A stretch of DNA of 49,063 nt from Halorubrum ezzemoulense DSM 17463. GTDB lineage: Archaea; Halobacteriota; Halobacteria; Halobacteriales; Haloferacaceae. The notes under the pieces are model-generated. The model had not been told where the DNA came from. It searched no databases and saw only the letters and a list, made by a program, of their open reading frames with translations. Numbering within the stretch: the stretch's first letter is position 1; every line of letters begins with the position of its first letter. The DNA is taken from the NCBI RefSeq assembly GCF_002114285.1, contig NZ_NEDJ01000023.1, positions 1 to 49,063 on the forward strand. The letters are read 5' to 3'. Shown piece by piece: positions 42,001-49,063 of this stretch. A program made the translations under genes and the position numbers.

Positions 42001-42386
42001 AACGTCCGTGAGCGAAAATATTCCCCACTTACAAACTATCGAGACGCTGGCGCGTGCCGACGAGCGGCCGCCATCGGCGGCCGCGAGATAGCACCGCGCG
42101 AGGGAGTCGGTGGGTCGGAGCGAAGCGGAGAGCCACCGACGAGGCTGGGGAGGCGTGAGGTGCGGTGCGGGGCGGGATTCAAACGGGCAGCCGCGAATCG
42201 GGCGCAGGCGAAGTAAGGACCGCAGAGAGCGAGCGAAGCGAGCGACTGAGGACCACAGCGAGCGTGCGCCCGATTCGCGGCTGGGGCTTTGGGAGTATTC
42301 ACCGCCGACCTGCTGAATCCCGTTTATAATCCGACGGGGAATTTGGAGGGAGCTCCCACCGAGCCGTCAACATCGACGTACTCTGC
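42001..42386. other. Gene-free region between converging genes, with hairpins
   Basis: 386 bases between the stops of the aminopeptidase and beta-propeller genes. The open frames inside are Arg/Ser/Pro-rich and unsupported. It contains three strong inverted repeats, listed separately. A double transcription terminator region is one explanation; a non-coding mobile or structured element is another. Confidence 0.5.
42064..42283. repeat. Cluster of three strong inverted repeats
   Basis: Stem 1: GCGGCCGCC/GGCGGCCGC (42064-42084, 3-base loop). Stem 2: GTCGGTGG/CCACCGAC (42106-42140, 19-base loop). Stem 3: CAGCCGCGAATCGGGCGCA (42188-42206) and its perfect complement (42265-42283), 19 pairs with a 58-base loop that contains GAGCGAGCGAAGCGAGCGA, a low-complexity pattern. 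All pairings are perfect, which is unlikely by chance for stem 3. Confidence 0.75.
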
Positions 42387-43277
42387 CTATTCTACGACCG
42401 CGAGCGCCACGCCCGCCACGTCGCGAACGCCGACCACCTGGTGTCGCCACCCGTCGCCGGCGTCGACGCAGAGCGTGCCCGCGTCCGTCACCGCGACCGA
42501 GACGCCGGGGCCGTAGCCGAGCGCGACGGGCGTCTCGTCCACGGGCAGGTCCGCGGGCATCCACGTCTCCTCGCCCCACTCGCCAGCCCCGTCCGAGTGA
42601 ACGAGCAGGTCACCGCCGACGACCGCCATCGCGTGCCCGTCGCCGTCGGACGCGACCGCCTCCGCGACCGCCTCCCGGGCCGTCATCCAACCGTTGCCAA
42701 GCCAGTAGAGCCCCGTACCGGTCGCCGCAAGCGGCATCCCGGCGCCGGCCACGTCGCGCGCGTCGTCGAGGCCGACGTCGGTGATGCCGCGCTCACCGAC
42801 CCGGTACACCGCCTTCCCGCCCGCGACGAGACCGCCGTCGACCGCGCGCGGGTCCGTGACGGTTCCGATCCGCGTCGTCGACGAGACCGTCGCCTCGTCG
42901 CCCTCCCCGACGTTGATGCGCTCGATCGCCCCGTCCTCGCGGGCGACAAGGAGCGCGTCGTCACGGTCCCTCGCCGCGCCGACCGCGACCGCCGGCTCGT
43001 CGTCGACCGACTCGAACGCCGGGTCGTCGCCGACCGCGGCGACCGAGAGCCCGGCGGGCGTGGCCGCGACGGCGAGGTCGGGGCCGCCGCCGCGAGCGAG
43101 GACGGTGACATCGCGGGCGGGGTCGCGGGCGACCATGTCGAACGCGCCGACCTTGTCGGCCGACAGCGAGACGCGGACGATCCCCGTCCCCGTCGCGACG
43201 TAGGCGTCGGTGCGGCCGGCGCTGCCCGCGTACACGCGCTTTTCATCGATCGAGATGTCATCCTCGGCGGGAGCCAT
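42387..43277 (-). CDS. Beta-propeller protein, HVO_0234-like
   Basis: 296 residues from the ATG at 43277; upstream in-frame codons lack support. Repeating four-strand units of about 40 residues (for example TDAYVATGTGIVRVSL, PDLAVAATPAGLSVAAV and GDGHAMAVVGGDLLVHS) build a propeller covering most of the protein. No signal peptide, so cytoplasmic. Similar to a conserved haloarchaeal family described from HVO_0234; function unknown. It is divergent from the nucleoside-recognition gene. Confidence 0.75.
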   Translation of the reverse strand: MAPAEDDISIDEKRVYAGSAGRTDAYVATGTGIVRVSLSADKVGAFDMVARDPARDVTVLARGGGPDLAVAATPAGLSVAAVGDDPAFESVDDEPAVAVGAARDRDDALLVAREDGAIERINVGEGDEATVSSTTRIGTVTDPRAVDGGLVAGGKAVYRVGERGITDVGLDDARDVAGAGMPLAATGTGLYWLGNGWMTAREAVAEAVASDGDGHAMAVVGGDLLVHSDGAGEWGEETWMPADLPVDETPVALGYGPGVSVAVTDAGTLCVDAGDGWRHQVVGVRDVAGVALAVVE

Positions 43278-43394
43278 CGGAGGGCCGTTCTCCGCGGCGG
43301 GACATAAGCCCCGCGCGGCGGCGCGCGTTCCGACCCTCCGGGAACGCCCGCCCGTTCCGACGGCCATTTGAGCGCCCCTCGCGTACGCTGATTC

Positions 43395-44378
43395 GTGCAA
43401 TCGGTCGCCGCCGAGTTCTCGACGCTGCTCGCGGAGGTGGCCCCCCGACTTGCCCGGATCACGGCGTTCATCGCGGGGGGCGTCTTCGCCGCCAACGTCG
43501 CCGTCGCGTTCGGGCTGGTCCGGTACGTCGCCGGGCTCGCGGGGTGGCTCACCCGACCGGCGAACCTCCCGGACGAGGTCGGCACGGCGATCCTCACGAC
43601 CGCGGCGTCGACGACCGCGGGCTACGCGACGCTCGCGGAGTTCCGCGAGTCGGGGCTGCTCGACGACCGCGCGACGCTCGTCGCGGTGACGATGAACACG
43701 TTCTTCGGCTTCGTCCAGCACGTGTTTACCTACTACGTCCCGGTGTTGATCCCGATCCTCGGCGTCACCACCGGCGCCGTCTACGTCGGCGCGCGCGCCG
43801 GCATCGCGCTTTTGATCACCGTCACCGGCGTCGTCGCGGGCGGGTTCCTCCTCTCCGAGTCGAACGTCGACCGCGCCGCGCTCGCCGACGTCGAGGCGAC
43901 CGGGCCCGAGGACGACGACCGTACCGACCGGGAGCGCGTGCGCGACGCGGCCGGGAAGTCGTGGCGGACCCTCCGGCGGATTGTCCCGCGGCTCGCGGTC
44001 GTGTACACGCTGGTCATCTGGCTCGTCACGACCTACGACGTGGCGGCCCTGACGAGCGTGGCGGAGCCGATCACGAGCGTGCTGGGCCTGCCGGGTGCCG
44101 CGGTGCCGGTCATCGCGGTGTTCACGCTCGACACGACCGCGGGCGCGGCGACGCTCGCCGGGACGGAGGCCGGGATCTTCACGACGCGGACCGCGGTCGC
44201 GTCGCTGCTCATCGGGAGCATCCTCTCGTTCGCCGTCTCCACGTTCCGGCGCTCGATCCCGTTCCAGTACGGGATCTGGGGGCCTTCGTTCGGGACGACG
44301 GTGATCGCCGTCAACACCGCGCTCAAGCTCGTCTTCATCTCGGCGACGGTCGCGCTACTGCTCGCGCCGGTGTGGTGA
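43395..44378 (+). CDS. Nucleoside-recognition (Gate) domain membrane protein
   Basis: 327 residues from GTG at 43395. Eight or more hydrophobic segments; the Gate-like signatures are ANLPDEVGTAILTTAASTTAGYATL near residue 60 and LGLPGAAVPVIAVFTLDTTAGAATLAG near 230. The family resembles the nucleoside-recognition part of nucleoside transporters and sporulation proteins SpmA/SpmB, but the substrate is not known. A charged loop of about 40 residues (158-200) divides the two halves. Confidence 0.85.
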   Translation: MQSVAAEFSTLLAEVAPRLARITAFIAGGVFAANVAVAFGLVRYVAGLAGWLTRPANLPDEVGTAILTTAASTTAGYATLAEFRESGLLDDRATLVAVTMNTFFGFVQHVFTYYVPVLIPILGVTTGAVYVGARAGIALLITVTGVVAGGFLLSESNVDRAALADVEATGPEDDDRTDRERVRDAAGKSWRTLRRIVPRLAVVYTLVIWLVTTYDVAALTSVAEPITSVLGLPGAAVPVIAVFTLDTTAGAATLAGTEAGIFTTRTAVASLLIGSILSFAVSTFRRSIPFQYGIWGPSFGTTVIAVNTALKLVFISATVALLLAPVW

Positions 44379-44436
44379 CAGGGCCGGCGGAGCCCGAATC
44401 CGTAGGTTCAACCCCGGCCCGGATCGATCGGCGCAC

Positions 44437-44601
44437 ATGGCGCTCGAAAAGGACGTGGACTGTCCCGACTGCGGCGGGTCTCGTTCGTTCTACCGGACCG
44501 CGGCGATGACGCTTCACCTCGGCGAGAAGACGAAGTGGCGCTGTCCCGACTGCGGCTACGGCTACGTCGAGATCGACGGCATCGACACGCTTCCGGCCTG
44601 A
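44437..44601 (+). CDS. Small zinc-ribbon protein, 54 residues
   Basis: ATG at 44437 to TGA at 44599-44601. Two CPxCG knuckles, CPDCGG (Cys9, Cys12) and CPDCGY (Cys36, Cys39), form a typical zinc beta-ribbon. Such tiny zinc-finger proteins are numerous in haloarchaea, and some affect growth or motility. No clear operon partner; it lies between the nucleoside-recognition gene and the CoA transferase gene. Confidence 0.85.
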   Translation: MALEKDVDCPDCGGSRSFYRTAAMTLHLGEKTKWRCPDCGYGYVEIDGIDTLPA

Positions 44602-44737
44602 CGAAACCGTTCGCCGGCGCCGCCTCCTCGCCGGCCCCGGGTTTCCGTCCGCGACGCCGCCGCAACACTCAGTACCCCCGGGACTGACCCGGGACACATG
44701 AACCGAATTCGGCGACGGTCCGCGGGGGTGAACGCGC

Positions 44738-45979
44738 GTGGTCGGTGAGGCGCGCGATCCCGACGGCGACACCGGACCGCTGGATGGCGTCACCGTGCTG
44801 GACCTCTCTCGCGTGCTCGTCGGCCCGTTCTGTACCATGCAGCTCGGCGACCTCGGCGCCGAAGTGCTCAAGATCGAGCGGCCCGGACAGGGCGACCAGA
44901 CGCGGACATGGGTCCCGCCGGCGTTCGGCGAGGGCGAGGGCGAAGAGAGCGCCTACTACGTCAGCGTTAACCGGAACAAGCGGTCGATCCAGTTGGACCT
45001 GACGACCGAGTCGGGGCGCGCGGTCGCGCGGGACCTCGCCCGCGAGGCCGACGTGCTCGTCGAGAACTTCCGGGTCGGTAAGACCGCCGAGTGGGGCCTC
45101 GACTACGGCGACCTCGTCGACGAGAACCCCGGGCTGATCTACTGCGGCATTTCCGGCTACGGCGAGTGGGGCCCCGACCGCGACAAGCCCGCCTACGACA
45201 TCATGATGCAGGCGCGGGGCGGGTTCATGTCGTTCACGGGCGTCGAGGGCGGCCCGCCGGTCCGGATCGGCGTCGCGCTCGCCGACGTCGGCGCGGGGAT
45301 GTACGCGACGCAGGCGATCCTCGCGGCCCTCCTCGGGCGCGAACTCGGCGACGGCCGCGGCCAGAAGATCGACGTGAGCCTGCTGGACGGGCAGGCCGCC
45401 TGGACCAGCTACATGGCGACGAACTACTTCGCCAGCGGCGAGCCGCCGGGACGGATGGGGAGCAAACACCCGAACATCGTCCCGTATCAGGCGTTCGAGA
45501 CGAGCGACGGGTACGTCGTCGTCGCCTGCTCGTCGGACCCGTTCTGGCCGCCGCTGTGCCGCGCGATCGACCGCCCGGACCTGCTCGCGGACGAGCGGTT
45601 CGAGACCAACGAGGGCCGCGTCCGCCACCGGGAGGAGCTCGACCGCGAGCTGAGCGAGACGTTCGCGTCCATGACGACCGCCGAGGCGACCGCGGTCCTG
45701 GAGGAACACGACGTGCCCGCGAGCCGCGTCCGCGACGTGAGCGAGGTGTTCGCCGACCCCCAAATCGAGGCGCGCGGGATGGTCGCCGAGGCGGAACACC
45801 CGACCGCGGGCACCGTCACGTTCCCCGGCTCGCCCATGCACTTCTCCCGGACGCCGACGACCGTCCGGCGCCACCCGCCGGCGCTCGGCGAACACACGGA
45901 GTCAGTTCTCGACGAGTACGGCTACGGCGACGGCGACATCGCGGAGCTGAAAGAACGGGGAGCGATTCCGGACAACTGA
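44738..45979 (+). CDS. CaiB/BaiF-type (class III) CoA transferase
   Basis: 413 residues from GTG at 44738. The N-terminal GVTVLDLSRVLVGPFCTMQLGDLGAEVLKIERP is the family hallmark. The catalytic aspartate is probably Asp154 in PAYDIMMQARGG. DVSLLDGQAAW and QAFETSDGYVVVA follow at the usual positions. It moves CoA between carboxylic acids; in haloarchaea one such enzyme acts in the methylaspartate cycle on mesaconyl-CoA. The substrate is not proven. The isocitrate lyase gene next door converges on it, which may only be chance. Confidence 0.92.
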   Translation: MVGEARDPDGDTGPLDGVTVLDLSRVLVGPFCTMQLGDLGAEVLKIERPGQGDQTRTWVPPAFGEGEGEESAYYVSVNRNKRSIQLDLTTESGRAVARDLAREADVLVENFRVGKTAEWGLDYGDLVDENPGLIYCGISGYGEWGPDRDKPAYDIMMQARGGFMSFTGVEGGPPVRIGVALADVGAGMYATQAILAALLGRELGDGRGQKIDVSLLDGQAAWTSYMATNYFASGEPPGRMGSKHPNIVPYQAFETSDGYVVVACSSDPFWPPLCRAIDRPDLLADERFETNEGRVRHREELDRELSETFASMTTAEATAVLEEHDVPASRVRDVSEVFADPQIEARGMVAEAEHPTAGTVTFPGSPMHFSRTPTTVRRHPPALGEHTESVLDEYGYGDGDIAELKERGAIPDN

Positions 45980-46067
45980 CGGCGACGGGACGCTCGGTGG
46001 CCGGGTTCCGTCGAGCGCTCCGCCGTCGGTCGCCGCCGAGCGCTCGGTCACCGGTTTTCGCGGTCGC

Positions 46068-47105
46068 TCAGTCGTCGTTTTCGGCCGTGATCGGGTCGCT
46101 CTCGTCTTCGGTGAACCCCGCCGACTCCTCCTGCCGCTCGCGGGCCTCGGGGTCGAACTCGGCCTCGATGTCCTGATACCGCGGGACGAAGGAGAGCTCG
46201 GGGTGACTCTCCGTCTCGTGGCCGATGTACCGCTCTTCGAGGTCGAACTGCGCCTCCTCGTCGTTCTGCGCGATGTTCTCGAAGTCCTCGTAGGCCGCGT
46301 GGGCGCCCGAGTGGAGACCGTACAGCGTGATGAAGATGTACTGGTAGCCCAGGTCGCCGAGCTCCTCGAAGGTGAGCGGGTCCTCCTCGGCGCCCCACTC
46401 GAACGAGGAGGAGTAGTTGAAGGCCAGATCGAGGTCGGGGTGGGTCTCGTGGATCGTCTCGGCGTACTCGACCGTGTCCTCGCGGGACGGGTCGGGCATC
46501 TCGGGCCAGACGAGGTCGACGCCAGCGTCGGCGTAGATCCGGCCGCGTTCGAGGTGCTCCTCCCAGTCGCCGTTGGCGGAGCCGTACGCGTCGGTGCGGG
46601 CGATGATGACGGTGTCCTCGCTCTGCTTGGCGTCGACGGCGGCCTCGAAGCGCGAGCGGGCCTGCTCGCGGGAGACGATCTGCTTGCCGGCGATGTGGCC
46701 ACAGCGCTTCGGCGAGGTCTGGTCCTCGATGTGGACGGCGGCGACGCCGGCCTTCTCGTACTCGCGGACCGCGCGCCGGACGTTGTGGACGCCGCCATAG
46801 CCGGTGTCGCAGTCGGCGATGACGGGGAGGTTCGTCGCCTCGACCATGCGCTTCGCGTTCTCGACCATCTCGGACATGGTGACCATCTCCAGGTCGGGGA
46901 AGCCGAACTGGCCGAGGACGGTCGAGTAGCCGCTCATGTAGGCCGCGTCGAGACCCGCCATCTCCGCGAGGCGGGCGTCGAGGGCGTGGTAGATCCCCGG
47001 CGCGAACGTGTACTCCTGCTCCTCGAACAGCTCGCGGAGCCGGCGGCCGGCCGGGTTGTCGATATCTCTGGTGAAGACGTCGTCGTCGAGTTCGTTGGGA
47101 TTCAT
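46068..47105 (-). CDS. aceA: Isocitrate lyase
   Basis: 345 residues. The PEP-mutase/ICL TIM barrel has [12 protein letters not shown] (about 94-105) and the catalytic KRCGH (133-137, Cys135). [12 protein letters not shown] starts the barrel. It cleaves isocitrate to succinate and glyoxylate for growth on acetate. The short, haloarchaeal form lacks the large inserts of bacterial and plant enzymes. A string of small frames lies upstream and may be part of the same transcript. No TATA box stands near its own ATG. Confidence 0.93.
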   Translation of the reverse strand: MNPNELDDDVFTRDIDNPAGRRLRELFEEQEYTFAPGIYHALDARLAEMAGLDAAYMSGYSTVLGQFGFPDLEMVTMSEMVENAKRMVEATNLPVIADCDTGYGGVHNVRRAVREYEKAGVAAVHIEDQTSPKRCGHIAGKQIVSREQARSRFEAAVDAKQSEDTVIIARTDAYGSANGDWEEHLERGRIYADAGVDLVWPEMPDPSREDTVEYAETIHETHPDLDLAFNYSSSFEWGAEEDPLTFEELGDLGYQYIFITLYGLHSGAHAAYEDFENIAQNDEEAQFDLEERYIGHETESHPELSFVPRYQDIEAEFDPEARERQEESAGFTEDESDPITAENDD

Positions 47106-47109
47106 CGGG

Positions 47110-47322
47110 TTACTGCGTGGTGTCGTCGTCTGCGGTGTGGTTCGGCGCGGTGCGCCGGCCTGATCGGCGTTTGTCGGCGGGGCGAGCGGTCGGCGCGAAC
47201 GTCGTCGGGTCCGGGCGCGGTCCGTCGCCGGTCCCCGCCATTGGGACGGTGCTGCGGGACGCGTCCTCGCCGGTCGACCGGGCCGAGCGCTCGCGGGAGC
47301 GGCGCGTCGCGTTCGCCGTCAT
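47110..47322 (-). CDS. Putative small Arg/Thr-rich protein before aceA
   Basis: 70 codons, ending 4 bases before the aceA ATG. Its start overlaps the preceding frame as ATGA. The product is Arg/Thr/Pro-rich and not acidic, unusual for a haloarchaeal protein, so it may be noncoding. The coupling to both neighbours is the only support. Confidence 0.25.
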   Translation of the reverse strand: MTANATRRSRERSARSTGEDASRSTVPMAGTGDGPRPDPTTFAPTARPADKRRSGRRTAPNHTADDDTTQ

Positions 47323-47651
47323 CGCGAACCCCCGTCGGTCCGCGTCCGCGAGGCGGGACGCAGGTCGGGGACCATGGGCGCGTCGCGCTCGTCGTCGGCC
47401 GGCGGACGGGTCGGGCGACGGGTGTCGGCCCGCGGCGGCGACCCGGGCGAGCGCGTCCCCGTGGTCCGGCGCGTCGTGATCGTCGGGACCAGCGGCGCGC
47501 CGGCCTCCTCGGTGGGCGGGATGCGGCCGGGGATCGGCTGCGGAGAAGCAGTCCGGTCGGAGCGCTCCGCGGGCTCCGAGCCGGTCGTGCGGTCGGTCGT
47601 GCGATCGGTGCGTCGAGTCGTGTCGTCGGGCGTGTCGTCAGGTGTCGTCAT
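47319..47651 (-). CDS. Putative Thr/Arg/Pro-rich protein in the aceA leader
   Basis: 110 codons from the ATG at 47651. Low-complexity composition (many Thr, Arg, Pro, Asp) without recognisable domains. It overlaps the next frame by ATGA and the short frame 47638-47736 at its start. Likely disordered if made, and chance openness in GC-rich DNA is equally possible. Confidence 0.25.
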   Translation of the reverse strand: MTTPDDTPDDTTRRTDRTTDRTTGSEPAERSDRTASPQPIPGRIPPTEEAGAPLVPTITTRRTTGTRSPGSPPRADTRRPTRPPADDERDAPMVPDLRPASRTRTDGGSR

Positions 47652-47736
47652 CGGGTCGTGTGGGGGGTTGCGGCGGTCGTCTGGTGATCGGGTCGGTGCC
47701 TCGGGTCGCTGCGTGTCCGCGTACGGATACTGCCAT
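47638..47736 (-). CDS. Possible leaderless 32-codon frame
   Basis: ATG at 47736-47734, 28 bases downstream of the TTTATTG box. The product begins MAVSVRGHAATRGTD and stops at TGA (47640-47638). The promoter spacing is the main evidence. It may be a leader peptide of the aceA transcript. Confidence 0.25.
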   Translation of the reverse strand: MAVSVRGHAATRGTDPITRRPPQPPTRPDDDT

Positions 47737-48003
47737 TGCGACCGGAGCAAATCGGAGGAAGACAATAAACATAATGATTGATAATGATAATATTCGTTAT
47801 GTTGTTTTATTCGGTTAAATGTTCCATGACAACACGGCCCATACAAACGAAGACATCCGGGGCTGCGCGCCCCTCGCCGCCGGTGACAGCGTCCACAACA
47901 CTGTCGGTGACGCCGCCGAGCGACATCGACGGCGTCGGACCGGGCCAGACCGAGCCGGGCCGGACCGATCGCTTATTGACCCCGCCGCGCGGAGCGTAGG
48001 GTA

Positions 48004-48915
48004 GTGAACGAGCGCGACGCTCTCCGGGCTCTCGCGGCCGACCTCCCGCACGCGGGCGACGACGCCGCCGTCGTCGACGGAACGGTCATCACAACGGACA
48101 TGCTCCACGAGCGGACCGACTTCCCGGCCGGCACAACGCGGTACACAGCCGGCTGGCGCGCAGTCGGCGCGTCGCTGTCGGACGTGGCGGCGATGGGCGC
48201 GACCGCCCGGGCCGCGGTCGCCGTCTACGCCGACGAGGCGTTCGACCGCGACGAGCTGACCCGGTTCGTCGCGGGCGCGGTCGACGTCTGCGAGGCGGTC
48301 GACGCCGAGTACGTCGGCGGCGACCTCGACGAACACGTCGAGTTCACGACCGCGACCACCGCGGTCGGCGGGATCACCGACGCCGGGGCCGTCACGCGTG
48401 ACGGGGCGCGACCGGGCGACGCGCTCTGCGTCACCGGCGAGTGGGGCCGGGCCGCAGCGGCGCTGCGGATTTTCAAAAACGACGGCGAGGGCGAGACCGA
48501 GCGCGCCAACGAGCTGTTCCGGTTCACGCCGCGCGTGGCCGACGGGCTGGCGCTGGCATCGCACGCGACCGCGATGATGGACTCTTCGGACGGGCTGGCG
48601 CGGTCGTGTCACCAGCTCGCCGAGGCGAGCGAGGTCGGGATCGAGATCGAGCGGGACGCGGTTCCGGTTCACCCCGCGGTCGAGGGGGTTGCGGAGGGGT
48701 CGACGGAGCGGTTCGAACTCGCGGCGCACTTCGGCGAGGACTTCGAGTTGGTCTGTGCGGTACCGGAAGCGGAGGTTGATGCGGTCGAAGAGTCGTGTCC
48801 CGCCGGGCTCACGCGGATCGGGACGGTGGTCGAGGAGCCCGAAGAAGGAGGGTCGCGCGTCCTCGCCGACGGCGAGCCCCTGCCCGACCGCGGCTTCACG
48901 CACGGAGACGGATAG
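48004..48915 (+). CDS. thiL: Thiamine-monophosphate kinase
   Basis: 303 residues from GTG at 48004. Makes thiamine diphosphate from thiamine monophosphate and ATP. The metal and ATP-binding parts are GDDAAVVDG near the N-terminus, VGASLSDVAAMGA (about 56-68), YVGGDLDEH (about 103-111) and MMDSSDGLARS (about 190-200). TTATTG at 47973-47978 is 26 bases upstream and supports a leaderless transcript. Length is standard for archaeal ThiL. Confidence 0.95.
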   Translation: MNERDALRALAADLPHAGDDAAVVDGTVITTDMLHERTDFPAGTTRYTAGWRAVGASLSDVAAMGATARAAVAVYADEAFDRDELTRFVAGAVDVCEAVDAEYVGGDLDEHVEFTTATTAVGGITDAGAVTRDGARPGDALCVTGEWGRAAAALRIFKNDGEGETERANELFRFTPRVADGLALASHATAMMDSSDGLARSCHQLAEASEVGIEIERDAVPVHPAVEGVAEGSTERFELAAHFGEDFELVCAVPEAEVDAVEESCPAGLTRIGTVVEEPEEGGSRVLADGEPLPDRGFTHGDG

Positions 48916-48939
48916 GTCACCGAGGTCCCAGTGGTTCGC

Positions 48940-49020
48940 TTATAAATGAGCGCCCGCAGAGCGGCGGCGAACACCGCCGAAGCCCCGGCCGCCCGACCGT
49001 CCAGGAGTCGAACTTATAAA
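48940..49020 (+). promoter_or_regulatory. Two TATA-like boxes at the right edge
   Basis: TTATAAA occurs at 48940-48946 and again at 49014-49020, 74 bases apart. The second should drive a gene that starts just beyond the window. The first touches an ATG (48946) opening a basic frame that continues off the edge, but the box overlaps that ATG, so it cannot be its promoter. Confidence 0.45.
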
Positions 49021-49063
49021 CGACTGATCCACGCGAACACCGCCTCGCGACCGCCCCTTCGAG

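Larger units (their letters stand above)
47106..47800 (-). promoter_or_regulatory. Long leader upstream of aceA
   Basis: No TATA box is visible near the aceA start. The nearest good one is TTTATTG (47764-47770, minus strand) in a low-GC stretch with repeated ATAATGAT-like units (47772-47795), so a transcript could begin near 47740 and run about 630 bases before aceA. Three small frames cover this leader. Control of aceA through this leader is inferred. Confidence 0.35.

Noticed and set aside
42150-42200. tRNA-like T arm on the minus strand
   Set aside because: A GTTTGAATCC-like loop is present, but no anticodon arm or acceptor stem could be fitted around it.

Overview
The window is haloarchaeal DNA, most likely Halorubrum or a close relative. 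The evidence is GC-rich, acidic proteins, TATA boxes about 25 bases upstream of start codons (leaderless transcripts), and archaeal markers such as CofE/Mer for coenzyme F420 chemistry, Tsr3, type II GAPDH and ThiL. No species call is possible from sequence alone.

Bases 1 to about 16,860 are the right-hand part of an integrated mobile element with visibly lower GC than the rest. It ends in a tRNA-His 3' fragment (anticodon GTG) and a second copy of the tRNA 3' end 105 bp further on. Next to this end lie a phage-type integrase and a small winged-helix gene; the left end and the intact tRNA-His should lie outside the window. The cargo is mainly defence-like. On the minus strand (1-5391) is a tightly coupled modification operon: a 704-residue protein combining a nuclease-like domain, an N6-adenine methylase and a target-recognition domain, then an unknown protein, a CARF-winged-helix sensor/regulator and an HsdM methylase. 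In the middle are a large winged-helix protein of unknown role, a serine recombinase, and a YwgA/Panacea-like protein paired with a TrmB-type regulator under an array of three evenly spaced dyads. From 10,393 to 13,077 is a four-gene, translationally coupled operon: TGT-like TIM barrel, CD-NTase, SLATT membrane protein and a second multi-pass membrane protein. A regulator and an HhH-GPD (OGG-like) protein follow on the opposite strand. TGT-like plus OGG-like proteins around a CD-NTase match the ancillary set described for type IV CBASS, so this is the strongest candidate for an unusual system here.

From about 16.9 kb the sequence is GC-rich chromosome: an MBL-fold hydrolase, asd, a methyltransferase whose stop codon appears lost, a 3-hydroxyacyl-CoA dehydrogenase/enoyl-CoA hydratase fusion, an AlkA-like glycosylase, a ribbon-helix-helix regulator, a divergent RimK-RimB fusion and M14 deacylase pair, a site-2 protease, a chemotaxis transducer, the cofE-mer pair, tsr3, a peroxiredoxin, a heavy-metal P-type ATPase, type II GAPDH, an aminopeptidase, a beta-propeller protein, a nucleoside-recognition membrane protein, a CaiB-type CoA transferase, isocitrate lyase and thiL. 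Several small proteins lie between them, including a 54-residue zinc ribbon.

The chromosomal part looks ordinary apart from the lost stop at 20,171, two short tandem-repeat arrays, a cluster of strong hairpins between converging genes (42,064-42,283) and a chain of small overlapping reading frames in the isocitrate lyase leader. No CRISPR array, rRNA or complete tRNA was seen.
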